Source: Pseudomonadota bacterium
Lineage (GTDB): Bacteria > Myxococcota > Myxococcia > Myxococcales > Myxococcaceae
Direction of reading: 5' to 3'
Length of the DNA stretch: 64,000 nt
Assembly (NCBI GenBank): GCA_023423535.1
Contig: JAFAFL010000105.1
Coordinates: 1 to 64,000, forward strand
In this document: positions 52,121-60,390 of the stretch, piece after piece
Layout: every line of letters starts with the position of its first letter
Position numbering within the stretch: position 1 is the first letter of the stretch
Notes under the pieces: model-generated
Databases searched by the model: none
What the model was told of the DNA's origin: nothing
What the model saw: only the letters and a program-made list of their open reading frames with translations
Translations under genes and position numbers: made by a program

Positions 52121-53835
52121 TTCTTCGCGAACCTCAGGTTGAGCTGCAGCCGCACGCTGTCGCCGTTGCCCGCCACCTGCGTCTCTCCGGTGCGAGCACC
52201 GCTCGAGGCCCGAGAGGCCCCCATCGTGATCGCCCGCAGATCGTCCGTCGCATCCAGCCAGCGCAACGCCGACGCCTTCATCGCGAACCCACCGATGCCC
52301 CACGCGTCCGCGGGCAGCGCACGCACCGAGTCGCGCAGCTGGTTGAGGTCCACCACCATCGAGAACGCGTGCGCGTTCAGCGCCTCCTTCAGCGACTCGT
52401 CGCGCAGCAGCGGCGGGCCGGCGCGCGCAGCGTCCAGAGTCTCGGGACCGGTCGCGAGAGTCTTCAGCGTCTGCTCCAGCCGTCCGAGCGGCGAGGCGAA
52501 GACGACCCGGCCATCCGCGGCCTGGGCCATGTGAACGCCCTCGCCCTGCGCGTAGCGGGTGACGTAGAGCGTGCGGCCCTCGCGCTCCACGCCTTCGATG
52601 CGGGCGCCGAAGCGGGGCGCGACCTCCGGCATCTTCCCCAGCAACGCGGTCGCGTCCTCCGGCTTCTGCGGCTGCGCGTAGGCCACCAACTGCGCGTAGC
52701 GGAACGGGTTCGTCCGTCGCACGTCGAGCTCCGGCATGCCGCCGCTGAGCTGGATGTCCGGAGAGACGGAGAGCGACGCCACCGCGCCCGGCTTCAGGTT
52801 CTGGAGCAGCGCCTCCTCGAGCTTCAGTCCCGAGGATTCGAACGCGCGACGCAGGTGCGGGCCGATGATCATCGGCAGCACGGTGGAGAGGCCCTTCGCC
52901 TCGCCGCGGTAGCGGAAGACGGCGAACGCATCCGCGGGGAGCAGCGTCGCCTGATCCGGCGCGTCACGGGGCTCGAGCGCGGAGAGGGACTCGCGCGTGT
53001 CCGGCCACGGCGCATCCGCGTCGATGAACAGGCCCGTCGCATCGAGCCGGGCCACGGCGGTCAGCCCCGGTCCACCCTGCGCGGTCCACTTCCCCAACGG
53101 CACGTGCGCCACGAGGTCCCGCTTCTCCGGCAGCCGCTGCAGCGACGCCTTGAAGCGCGCGTCCTCGCCCAGAGACTTCTCGCGCGGGAGCGTCGCCCAC
53201 TCCGGAAGCTTCTCCGACATGGCGCCGGTGGAGACGAACGCGAGCCCGTCGCGCAGGACGTAACCCAGCTGGTGCTGCGGTCCGTTCGAGCGCGTGAACC
53301 ACACGTGCTTGTGCCCGCCCTGCGCGGTCTTGCCACTCCCCTCTTCGCGCGCGCCGAGCCGGTCGCCGGCGAGCCGCTTCATCGTCGCGGCAAACGCGGC
53401 CTCGTCCTTCACGCCGACCACGAAGTAGCCCGCGTCGTCGCTCAAAAGCGCCACCCCGAAGCCCCGCTCGGGCGCGATGCCGGCAGCCTTCAGCGACTCG
53501 GCGCTGCGCACGTCCACGCCCGCCTGCCGCGCGATCGCGTCACCGAAGGCCTGCGCATTGGGAAGGCCCTGCAGCTGCGCCGCGAAGGAGGCGAGCTTCA
53601 AGGACTCGAGCAGCCGCAGCCGCTCACCGAGCGCCGCGAGGTCAGGGACGATCACCGCCGCCTGCACCTGTGCGGGGATGCTGTGCGCGACCTGGACCGT
53701 CTCCTTCGTCGCCCCGCCGCCTCCACAGCGCGAGCAGCCCGCGACGGCCGTCAACGTCAGCGCGGTGATGGCCAGGGTGAAGGCAGAGGACCGGGGTGAG
53801 CGACGACGCGTCGAGCTGCGCGCGGGCACGGGCAT
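52117..53835 (-). CDS. Large lipoprotein coupled to an FtsX/LolD-type transporter
   Basis: 572 residues. A basic N-terminus, hydrophobic segment and lipobox (VAGCS), then three Cys in CSRCGGGG. The mature part alternates helices and strands, with stretches such as DAAGYFVVGVKDEAAF-like pattern, PLGKWT and GDRLGARE; it resembles DUF3352-type exported proteins but I am not certain. First gene of the three-gene transporter run, GTGA-coupled to the ATPase. Confidence 0.72.
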   Translation of the reverse strand: MPVPARSSTRRRSPRSSAFTLAITALTLTAVAGCSRCGGGGATKETVQVAHSIPAQVQAAVIVPDLAALGERLRLLESLKLASFAAQLQGLPNAQAFGDAIARQAGVDVRSAESLKAAGIAPERGFGVALLSDDAGYFVVGVKDEAAFAATMKRLAGDRLGAREEGSGKTAQGGHKHVWFTRSNGPQHQLGYVLRDGLAFVSTGAMSEKLPEWATLPREKSLGEDARFKASLQRLPEKRDLVAHVPLGKWTAQGGPGLTAVARLDATGLFIDADAPWPDTRESLSALEPRDAPDQATLLPADAFAVFRYRGEAKGLSTVLPMIIGPHLRRAFESSGLKLEEALLQNLKPGAVASLSVSPDIQLSGGMPELDVRRTNPFRYAQLVAYAQPQKPEDATALLGKMPEVAPRFGARIEGVEREGRTLYVTRYAQGEGVHMAQAADGRVVFASPLGRLEQTLKTLATGPETLDAARAGPPLLRDESLKEALNAHAFSMVVDLNQLRDSVRALPADAWGIGGFAMKASALRWLDATDDLRAITMGASRASSGARTGETQVAGNGDSVRLQLNLRFAKK

Positions 53836-53883
53836 GCGCCGAGCGTGGCGGAAGCCCGGTGGCCCGGCAACAGCGTTCGCAGC

Positions 53884-55248
53884 CTAGAAGCCGAAGGGAT
53901 ACGTCTCCGGCGCCTCGCCGCCGTGCCACAGTTCCGTCGGTTCCAGCGGACGCAGCGCGCTCGTGCGATCGAGATGCACGATCCCATCGAACTGCTTCAC
54001 GAGGTCCGCGTAGACGTAGTGGCTCTGGCGTTCGGTCTGCGGGCGGTAGATGACGCCGATCATCCGCTGCAGTCGCTCTTCGGCGAGACCACCCAGCGCT
54101 TCGCCCGGATCCCGCAGCGGGAGGAAGAAGCGCTCGAGGCCGGTGCGGTGGAAGAGCCGCTCGTAGCTGTGCTCCAGCGCCGGCCGCACGCGCTTGCGCT
54201 CCGCATGTTCGTCCCAGTTCGAGGCCGCGGTGACCTCGCCGTCGAAGGTGGTGAAGCCGAGAAGGAACGCCTTTCTGCCCTGCTGCTCGCGCACGAGTTG
54301 CCCGAGGTTCAGTTCGCCCGCGCGGCCCATGCTCGTGGCCCGCGCGTCGCCCAGGTGCGAGTTGTGCGCCCACACCACGATGCGCGCCTCATCGTCGAAC
54401 CGCTGCGACAGGTGCGCGTCGAGCGCCGCCAAAGTCTCGGCCATGTGCCGGTCGCGCAGGTTCCACGACGAGACGCCGCCGCGGTACATGAGCCGGTAGT
54501 ACTCCTCCGCGTTCTTCGCCAGCCGCGCGTTCTGCTCCGCGTAGAAGAACTCGTCCTCCGCCAGCGCCGCCTCCTCCGCGCCGTAGTCCGCGCGCGCCTC
54601 CAGCAGCTCCACCAGTTGCTCCACGACCTCCTTCTCGCAGGAGAGCTCCGGCGCGTTCGCCGCGAGCAGCCCGTACTTCTGCGCGTCGCCGCCGTCCGAT
54701 CGATCGAAACAGCCGTAGCGCACCCGCGCGCGCTTCGCGGCCTCCGGATCGCGTTGCGCGAGGTAGGCGATCACCTCTGCCACCGACGAGTGCAGGCTGT
54801 AGAGGTCCAGCCCGTAGAAGCCCACCGCAGACCAGGGGTCGTGGTGCGTGTCGTTGTAGTCGTGCAGCCAGTCGAGGAAGTCCACCACCGGCTCGTTGCG
54901 CCACATCCACGTGGGGAAGCGCAGGAAGCCTCGCAGCGCCTCCTCGCCCGACTGGTCACTGGACAGGCCTCGCACGAAGCGGTTGGCGCGGTACGCATCC
55001 GGCCAGTCCGCCTCCACCGCCACCGCGGTGAAACCCTTCTCCGCGATCAGCCGGCGGGTGATGAGCTCGCGCTCCCGGTAGAACTCCTCGGTGCCGTGGG
55101 TGCCGTCGCCAAGGAGCACGAAGCGGCTGTCGCCGATCTCGTCGAGCAGCCGGTCGTAGTCCCGAAGCGCGCCCTCCAGCGGCACCGCCGTGCTCCGGAT
55201 GCCGTCCAGCACCGCCTCATCGCCGCTTCCGTCGCCGCGCCGCGCCAT
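53884..55248 (-). CDS. Erythromycin-esterase-like protein (COG2312 family)
   Basis: 454 residues from the ATG at 55248 (a TTG 6 bases upstream is unlikely). Motif GDGTHGTEEFYRERELITR (47-65), then VAVEADWPDAYR, VGFYGLDLYSLHSS and a later WAHNSHLGD. In Ere-type enzymes the first motif is GExxH, and here the Glu is an Asp (D48) with H51 kept. Family members outside the true resistance enzymes have unknown roles; antibiotic activity cannot be claimed. Lies between two palindromes (upstream side) and the lipoprotein gene (49 bases). Confidence 0.88.
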   Translation of the reverse strand: MARRGDGSGDEAVLDGIRSTAVPLEGALRDYDRLLDEIGDSRFVLLGDGTHGTEEFYRERELITRRLIAEKGFTAVAVEADWPDAYRANRFVRGLSSDQSGEEALRGFLRFPTWMWRNEPVVDFLDWLHDYNDTHHDPWSAVGFYGLDLYSLHSSVAEVIAYLAQRDPEAAKRARVRYGCFDRSDGGDAQKYGLLAANAPELSCEKEVVEQLVELLEARADYGAEEAALAEDEFFYAEQNARLAKNAEEYYRLMYRGGVSSWNLRDRHMAETLAALDAHLSQRFDDEARIVVWAHNSHLGDARATSMGRAGELNLGQLVREQQGRKAFLLGFTTFDGEVTAASNWDEHAERKRVRPALEHSYERLFHRTGLERFFLPLRDPGEALGGLAEERLQRMIGVIYRPQTERQSHYVYADLVKQFDGIVHLDRTSALRPLEPTELWHGGEAPETYPFGF

Positions 55249-55274
55249 GCCCAAGGCCCCCTTTCAGCCCTGAC

Positions 55275-55288
55275 ATGACGTTCGTCAT
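55275..55288. promoter_or_regulatory. Perfect palindrome before the esterase-like gene
   Basis: ATGACG TT CGTCAT, a perfect 6-base arm palindrome 27 to 40 bases before the ATG at 55248. Its TGAC/GTCA core resembles the half-sites of TetR- or GntR-type operators. A candidate regulator site; no regulator gene is adjacent. Confidence 0.4.
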
Positions 55289-55296
55289 CGGACGCA

Positions 55297-55313
55297 CGTC
55301 CCACAACGGGACG
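55297..55313 (-). terminator. Hairpin after the coiled-coil membrane protein gene
   Basis: CGTCCC (55297-55302), loop ACAAC, GGGACG (55308-55313): perfect 6-base stem, 38 bases past the stop at 55351. No T-run, so a weak or factor-assisted terminator at best. Confidence 0.35.
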
Positions 55314-55350
55314 GCGCATGGCCTCCCGGCCGCTGTGGGAGCGTTGCCCC

Positions 55351-56235
55351 CTACTCGCGCACCCTGCTTCCGGAAGGCGTCCGCGCCGCACCGGATGCGC
55401 CGAGATCCTCCGCCACCTGGCTGAAGGACATGAAGCGCTCCAGCTCGCGCACGGTCGCCTCGGTCGCGTCGGCCTCCGCGGTCAGCGCGTCGAGCTGGTG
55501 CGTGAGCGACTCCGGATCGCGGATGACCACCGACTGCTCGTGGGTGAGCCGCAGGAGATCTTCGATGCTCGCGAGCTGGTGCGAGATGAGCTCGCGGCTC
55601 TTCTCCGCGTGCGTGTAGCGATCGAGCCGCTTCTCGAGGATCTCCACCCGGCGCCGCTTCACGTCGCGCAGCGCGGCGTCGGTCTCCGCAGCGGCGTCCA
55701 CGCGCAACATGGAGAGCTCGCGCTCCAGTTCGCTGCGCTTCGCGGAGGAGAGGAACGCGCGGTAGCCGTTCAGCGTGGAGAGCAGCCGGAGGAAGTTCAC
55801 CAGCAGCGCGTCCACCTGCGCCTGCGAGGACGCGACGAGCACGCCGCCGCCCGGCAACCTCCCGTAGTTGCCGAGGATTTTGTCGCGCAGCTCGCGGAGC
55901 GCGAGGTAGTGCTCCCGCTGCGACGGCGCGAGCGCGTCCACCAATTCCTTCGTCTCGCCGCGGATCGTGCTGCCGCCTGCGAGTGCGCCGCCCTCCGCGT
56001 CTGAACGTGAGGCCGCGAGCGCCGCCGCACGAAGGGCTCTTCGGAAGCGCGGCGCGAACGGGAGCGAGCCCAGGTACGCCGCCTGTGCGCCCAGCGCGAT
56101 GTACGCGGGCGTGAGATCGCCCATCACCGCGGAGGCCACGCCGGCGGAGAGCATGGCGAAGAGGTTCGCCGGCGCGAGGAGCGCGGCCTTCAGCACGCTG
56201 GGGGATCGCTGCGGAGGATCGTTCTCTTTGGCCAT
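55351..56235 (-). CDS. Membrane protein with long coiled coil, third gene of the PspA trio
   Basis: 294 residues. Two hydrophobic helices near the start (about 18-60: LLAPANLFAMLSAGVASAVM and YIALGAQAAYLGSLPF), then a helical, charged region with heptad patterns (about 110-285) rich in Glu, Arg and Leu, typical of a coiled coil. No known domain recognised. It follows the solute-binding-like gene by 17 bases and PspA further upstream on the same strand, so the three probably form one unit. The coiled coil could interact with PspA. Confidence 0.72.
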   Translation of the reverse strand: MAKENDPPQRSPSVLKAALLAPANLFAMLSAGVASAVMGDLTPAYIALGAQAAYLGSLPFAPRFRRALRAAALAASRSDAEGGALAGGSTIRGETKELVDALAPSQREHYLALRELRDKILGNYGRLPGGGVLVASSQAQVDALLVNFLRLLSTLNGYRAFLSSAKRSELERELSMLRVDAAAETDAALRDVKRRRVEILEKRLDRYTHAEKSRELISHQLASIEDLLRLTHEQSVVIRDPESLTHQLDALTAEADATEATVRELERFMSFSQVAEDLGASGAARTPSGSRVRE

Positions 56236-56252
56236 GGCTCCTCAGTGGCTCC

Positions 56253-57443
56253 TCAGGGGCCTCGCGCTTCGGAGACGTACTTCAACGCGCCCAGATCCCG
56301 CGCCTCGTCCGGTGGTGTCGTCTGCTCGAGCCGGCCGGTCTTCACGAAGAGCGCACCGGCGGAGGAGAAGAGCTCGTCGTAGGTGACCGGCGCCTCGCCC
56401 GCGAGCCCGAAGAAGGCGAGGTTCTCCCTCAAGGTGGCAGGCGGCGCGAGCTTCAGCGCATCCCTCGGATCGCCGAGGTACGGCGCGATCTCACCGAGCA
56501 GCCGCGCGCCCGGCAGCGGATCGCGCTGCACCGCCTGCGCCGCGTCGAGCATGCCGCGGATGACGCGACGGACCGCGTCCGGATAGCGCGCCGCGAACTC
56601 TCCTCGGACGACGAGCACGGTGGCGATGAGGTGCGGCGCATCCGCGGTGGTGGCGAGCACCTTGCCCCCGCGATCTCGCGCTGCGAGCTCCACGTCACCC
56701 GCGAGACCGACCGCCGCGTCCGCCCTGCCCTCGCGCAGCGCGCGGCCCGCGTCGAGGTTGCTGCGAAGCCACACCCACTGCACGTCCTTCGGCCCGAGCC
56801 CTGCGCGCGCCAGCGTCCAGAGCGCGAAGTACCAGGCGCTGCTGTCCTCGTACGCCGCGAGCCGCTTGCCGCGCAGCGAGGCGAGATCCTCCACGCCCAC
56901 CGCCGCCAGCGCCTCCTGTCCCCGGCTTCTGCCCGCGAGCAGCACCGCTCGCAGCTTGTGGTCGCGCAGCTCCGGCGCCCAGCGAGCGAGCCGGTCCACC
57001 GAGACCAGCGCAATGTCCACGCCGCCGTGTTCGGCACCGTTCTTCAGCGCCTCCCGCAGATCGCTCTCGCGCGCGTAGATCACCGCGCCCGCGTCGAGCG
57101 CGTAGCTGCTGCGGAAGAGCCCGGTGCGACGGGTCTCCGCAGAGAGTGAGGGTTCGTCCGGAGAAGAGGCGCCGCCGGTCGCCAGCAGCAGCGCCGCCGA
57201 CGAACCGCGCGGCGTGAAGCCGATGAGCGTGGGCCGCAGGGGGACGGAGGCGATCTCGCCAATGGGCGCGGCCACACCGGCGGGGAAGTCACCGGTGGAC
57301 AGGCGAGGCGCGCGCATCGCTTCGGGAAAGAGGCGCGCCTGCCACTGCTCGAGGCGTCCGGAGCGCGACGCCCAGGCCCAGCCGCCCACGCCCGCGAGGA
57401 GCAGGAGGAACAGCCACAGCCCGGGGCCGCGCTTGACCGTCAT
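56253..57443 (-). CDS. Membrane-anchored ABC solute-binding-like protein (NMT1/TauA-like fold)
   Basis: 396 residues. One N-terminal membrane helix (about 9-25, GLWLFLLLLAGVGGWAWA), then a two-lobe type II periplasmic-binding-protein fold with the NMT1-type pattern DLASLRGKRLAAYEDSSAW and LREGRADAAVGL. Fold members usually bind nitrate, sulfonate or thiamine precursors. Here there is no transporter gene nearby; instead pspA is directly upstream (18 bases). That suggests a sensor role rather than uptake; inference only. Confidence 0.82.
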   Translation of the reverse strand: MTVKRGPGLWLFLLLLAGVGGWAWASRSGRLEQWQARLFPEAMRAPRLSTGDFPAGVAAPIGEIASVPLRPTLIGFTPRGSSAALLLATGGASSPDEPSLSAETRRTGLFRSSYALDAGAVIYARESDLREALKNGAEHGGVDIALVSVDRLARWAPELRDHKLRAVLLAGRSRGQEALAAVGVEDLASLRGKRLAAYEDSSAWYFALWTLARAGLGPKDVQWVWLRSNLDAGRALREGRADAAVGLAGDVELAARDRGGKVLATTADAPHLIATVLVVRGEFAARYPDAVRRVIRGMLDAAQAVQRDPLPGARLLGEIAPYLGDPRDALKLAPPATLRENLAFFGLAGEAPVTYDELFSSAGALFVKTGRLEQTTPPDEARDLGALKYVSEARGP

Positions 57444-57461
57444 GGCGCCCCGTCTCCGCCG

Positions 57462-58202
57462 CTACGACTTGACGTCGACCTTCTTGCCGATCGTCTTCTC
57501 GGTGCCGCCGCCCGTGACGTCCGACACCGGCGCCGGGCTCTCGAGGCCCATCTCCATCTTGAACTGCTGCACCAGCGCCTGGCCCTGGATCTCCTCCGCG
57601 TCCTCCTCCAGCTTCAGCCGCTGGTGATCGACGGACTCGAGCGCCATCTGCATCCGCGCCTCGTTGATCGCGGTGCGCTCCTCGACCTTGCGCAGCATCT
57701 CGTCGTGCGTGGCATCCACCCCGGCCACGGTGAACGACTCCATGGTGTCCGCGACCTTCGCCTGCCACTGCGCGCGGCGCGCGTCGCGGATGGCCGCCAT
57801 CGCCTCCTGCGTCTTGCGCTCCTTCTCGCGCATGAACGCCTTCCGCACCGCCAGCGCCTTCTCGTACGCCTGCTTCGCGGTCTCGAGCTGCTGCTCGTTG
57901 CGGCTGAGCGCGCCCTTCTCCATCTGCAGCCGCGTGGCGAACTGCGCGGCGAGGTCGTCACGGCCTGCCTGGATCGCGGCCTTCACCTTCGCGGTGAGGT
58001 CGTTCACCTCGCGCTTGTACTTGTCGTTCTCCTTCTCCAGGAGCGTCACGTTCGCCCGGACCATGGCGATGGACTCGTTCATCTTCGGGACCTGGTCGTT
58101 CATGTCCCGGATGTTCTGCTCGAGGATCAGCTCGGGGTCCTCGATCGAGGTGACGAAGAACCCGAACATGCTGCGCATCGCCCTTCTGAACCTGTTCCAC
58201 AT
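57462..58202 (-). CDS. pspA: Phage-shock protein A (PspA/IM30 family)
   Basis: 246 residues from the ATG at 58202, with GGAGG about 10 bases upstream. Almost all helical: MWNRFRRAMRSMFGFFVTSI amphipathic start, EDPELILEQNIRDMNDQ, and a continuous coiled coil to about residue 210, the PspA/Vipp1 signature. PspA binds stressed inner membranes and stabilises them; in many bacteria it also restrains PspF. No pspF is in the window. It leads the trio of pspA, solute-binding-like protein and coiled-coil membrane protein. Confidence 0.94.
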   Translation of the reverse strand: MWNRFRRAMRSMFGFFVTSIEDPELILEQNIRDMNDQVPKMNESIAMVRANVTLLEKENDKYKREVNDLTAKVKAAIQAGRDDLAAQFATRLQMEKGALSRNEQQLETAKQAYEKALAVRKAFMREKERKTQEAMAAIRDARRAQWQAKVADTMESFTVAGVDATHDEMLRKVEERTAINEARMQMALESVDHQRLKLEEDAEEIQGQALVQQFKMEMGLESPAPVSDVTGGGTEKTIGKKVDVKS

Positions 58203-58325
58203 TCCGGACGTTCCTCCAGGGGCCTTCCCCCTCATACGCGCGGGACCGCTCGACGATTTCCGCGAAAACGCGCGGACACTACCGCACGCGACGCGATGTG
58301 TCGTTGAGACTCGAAGCGGAAGGGC

Positions 58326-60356
58326 CTACTTCGCCTTCAGCCCGTTGGCGATCCCCGCAGTGCCGAACGCGACATCCTCGAACACGCCCTCGTGCAGCTC
58401 GAAGGAGAGCGTGTAGTCGCCCTCCGGCACGCGCATGAACCACCAGTTGCGTCCGCCCTCCAGCCGCTTCTGGTAGCGCAGGTTCGAGCTGCCGCCGCGT
58501 CGCAGGTGCAGCCGCGCTTCGGGCTGGCCCGGGTGCGCGTCGGGCAGCAGCTCGTTGCCCACGAGGAACGCGCCGCCCACCGCGACCGTGCGGTAGTCGA
58601 GGTTCAGGTGCAGAGGCTCGGTGCGCACCTCCGTCAGGTCCGCCACCGCGCCGAGCGGATGACGTCCGTAGGCGTGCTGCGGATAGGCCTCGGGATCGAT
58701 CTCGAACTCCACGTCGTAGACGTCGCGCGGGAGGCGGACGCGGAAGTGGCCGTCGGTCGTCTGCAGCTCGGAGGTGAAGCGCTGCCCGGTGTTCTGCGAC
58801 CGGAAGCTCAGCCGGCCCACGATCCCGAGCTCGCTCTTCGCCGGCACGCCGTCGATGCGCAGGAGCCCCTCCACCACGTCGGTCTGGATGTCGATGGGGA
58901 TGGAGAGGTCGCGATCCACCAGGCGCTGACGCTCGAAGATGTGCCAGCCCTGCGCGAGCTCCGGGTGCAGCGAACCATCCGTCAGCACCGCCAGCATGTA
59001 GGTCCCTCGGAGCGCGCGGAGGTTGAAGCCCGGGTGCGCGAGCGGCACGTGGTAGTAGGCGAGAAAGCCCGGGTCGGTGCCGATGGGGCTGGCCTGCGCG
59101 TAGAGGAGCCACGTGCTCGTGGGCTTCGGCTCCACCGCTTCGCCATCGATCATCAGCACGCCTTCCAGCGCGTGGGTGGGGAAGTCCACGCTGAGCTGCG
59201 CGTTGCCCTGCTGCAGATCCACCGATGAAGCGATCTGCTTGCCGAGGATCGTCGAGGGCCACCTCGCGTCCACCGCGTCGAGCAGCGTCATGCTCACCCG
59301 GTAGAGGCCGCGCGGGACGAGCGCCGCGTAGAAGGAGTCGCCCGCGCCGTGCTGCGTGGAGGCGACAGGATCGCCGCCGGTGCTCGGCGTGAACTCGAGC
59401 CGGTATTCAGGACCGTTGGGCAGCCTGTCCGGAAAGGCCTCGCCGTCGAAGGTGAAGTGGCCGGAGAGCTCCGCGGCGGGGATGTCCACGTCGATCGTCC
59501 GGTCGCCGTTGAAGAGCGTCCACGGCGCGATCGGATAGCGGAGCAGCTGCGTCTCGCCCAGCGACTGGTGCGGCACCGACATGCGCAGCTGGTACTCGCC
59601 CTCCATCAAGCGGACGCTCCACGCCCCGAGCGCGTTCGCCGTCATCGCCGTCTGCGAGGGCAAGCCCTCCGCGTGCAGCGTGATGTCCGGCGGCTGCTGC
59701 GACGAGGGCCACGGTTGACCCGCGAAGAAGGCGCTGCCGCCCACCTGCACGGTCTTCACGCTCACGTTGCGCACGAAGTCCTTGCGCAGGTCCGCGAAGC
59801 CGAAGTCCTTCGGGCCGCTGTGGAGCCCGAGCTGTCTCGGGTGGAAGAGCAGCCGGTCGTAGCGGCTCTGCATGAAGCGCAGCGCGTAGCGGCCGTCCGG
59901 CGCGGCGGTGATCTCGAGCCCGCTCTGGTGATTGAGGTCGTCTGCGGTGAAGTGGATGGGCGCGGTCGGCGGCAGACCGTCCACGTAGGCATTGCCGGAG
60001 AGCTGCGCGAGGCCGATGCACAGGCCGCGCTTCACCATGCCCTCGGGAAAGCCTCCGTCCGCGAGCCCTTCGGTGGAGGCGGCGTGTGCGACCGCTGCTT
60101 CGTCCGCGCCTTCCGGACACGGCACGTCCGCGCCGCCGGTCTTGAACGGGATGCCTGCGTCCGGCCAGGGCGGGATGAACTCGCCGTCACCCGCGTCGAT
60201 GAAGCCCGCGTCGCGACGGACGTTGATCCCTCCGTCGGTCAGCTCGAGGCCCGCGTCCTCCAGCGCCGCGCCGATACCACAGCCGTCACACGCGCCGAGC
60301 AGCAGCGCGCACGGCAGCAGGCAGGCAAGCAGCAGCGATGGGGAGCGGTACGGCAC
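58326..60356 (-). CDS. Large secreted lipoprotein with repeated beta domains, unknown function
   Basis: 676 residues from the GTG at 60356; the frame opens earlier only through a TTG. Signal peptide with lipobox (LLGACDGC, first Cys about 23). A short acidic region with DAG repeats (about 45-70) leads to a run of beta-rich domains with recurring pieces such as G-x-Y-x-x-x-V/L and V-x-G-x-L/F-x-x-D-G (ELSGHFTFDGEAF, LEGVLMIDGEAV, VEGLLRIDGVPA), suggesting at least four copies of a carboxypeptidase-regulatory-like or similar fold. Probably on the cell surface or periplasm. No enzyme motif seen. Confidence 0.75.
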   Translation of the reverse strand: MPYRSPSLLLACLLPCALLLGACDGCGIGAALEDAGLELTDGGINVRRDAGFIDAGDGEFIPPWPDAGIPFKTGGADVPCPEGADEAAVAHAASTEGLADGGFPEGMVKRGLCIGLAQLSGNAYVDGLPPTAPIHFTADDLNHQSGLEITAAPDGRYALRFMQSRYDRLLFHPRQLGLHSGPKDFGFADLRKDFVRNVSVKTVQVGGSAFFAGQPWPSSQQPPDITLHAEGLPSQTAMTANALGAWSVRLMEGEYQLRMSVPHQSLGETQLLRYPIAPWTLFNGDRTIDVDIPAAELSGHFTFDGEAFPDRLPNGPEYRLEFTPSTGGDPVASTQHGAGDSFYAALVPRGLYRVSMTLLDAVDARWPSTILGKQIASSVDLQQGNAQLSVDFPTHALEGVLMIDGEAVEPKPTSTWLLYAQASPIGTDPGFLAYYHVPLAHPGFNLRALRGTYMLAVLTDGSLHPELAQGWHIFERQRLVDRDLSIPIDIQTDVVEGLLRIDGVPAKSELGIVGRLSFRSQNTGQRFTSELQTTDGHFRVRLPRDVYDVEFEIDPEAYPQHAYGRHPLGAVADLTEVRTEPLHLNLDYRTVAVGGAFLVGNELLPDAHPGQPEARLHLRRGGSSNLRYQKRLEGGRNWWFMRVPEGDYTLSFELHEGVFEDVAFGTAGIANGLKAK

Positions 60357-60390
60357 GGCCCGGGACCATACCCGAGCCGCCTCCAAAGGT

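Noticed and set aside
53884..55248. Macrolide resistance gene
   Set aside because: The family is broad and the first active-site Glu is an Asp here; there is no evidence for macrolide hydrolysis.
58260..58275. CCGCG/CGCGG hairpin before pspA as a terminator
   Set aside because: Short stem in GC-rich sequence with no T-run on the transcribed side; chance is likely.
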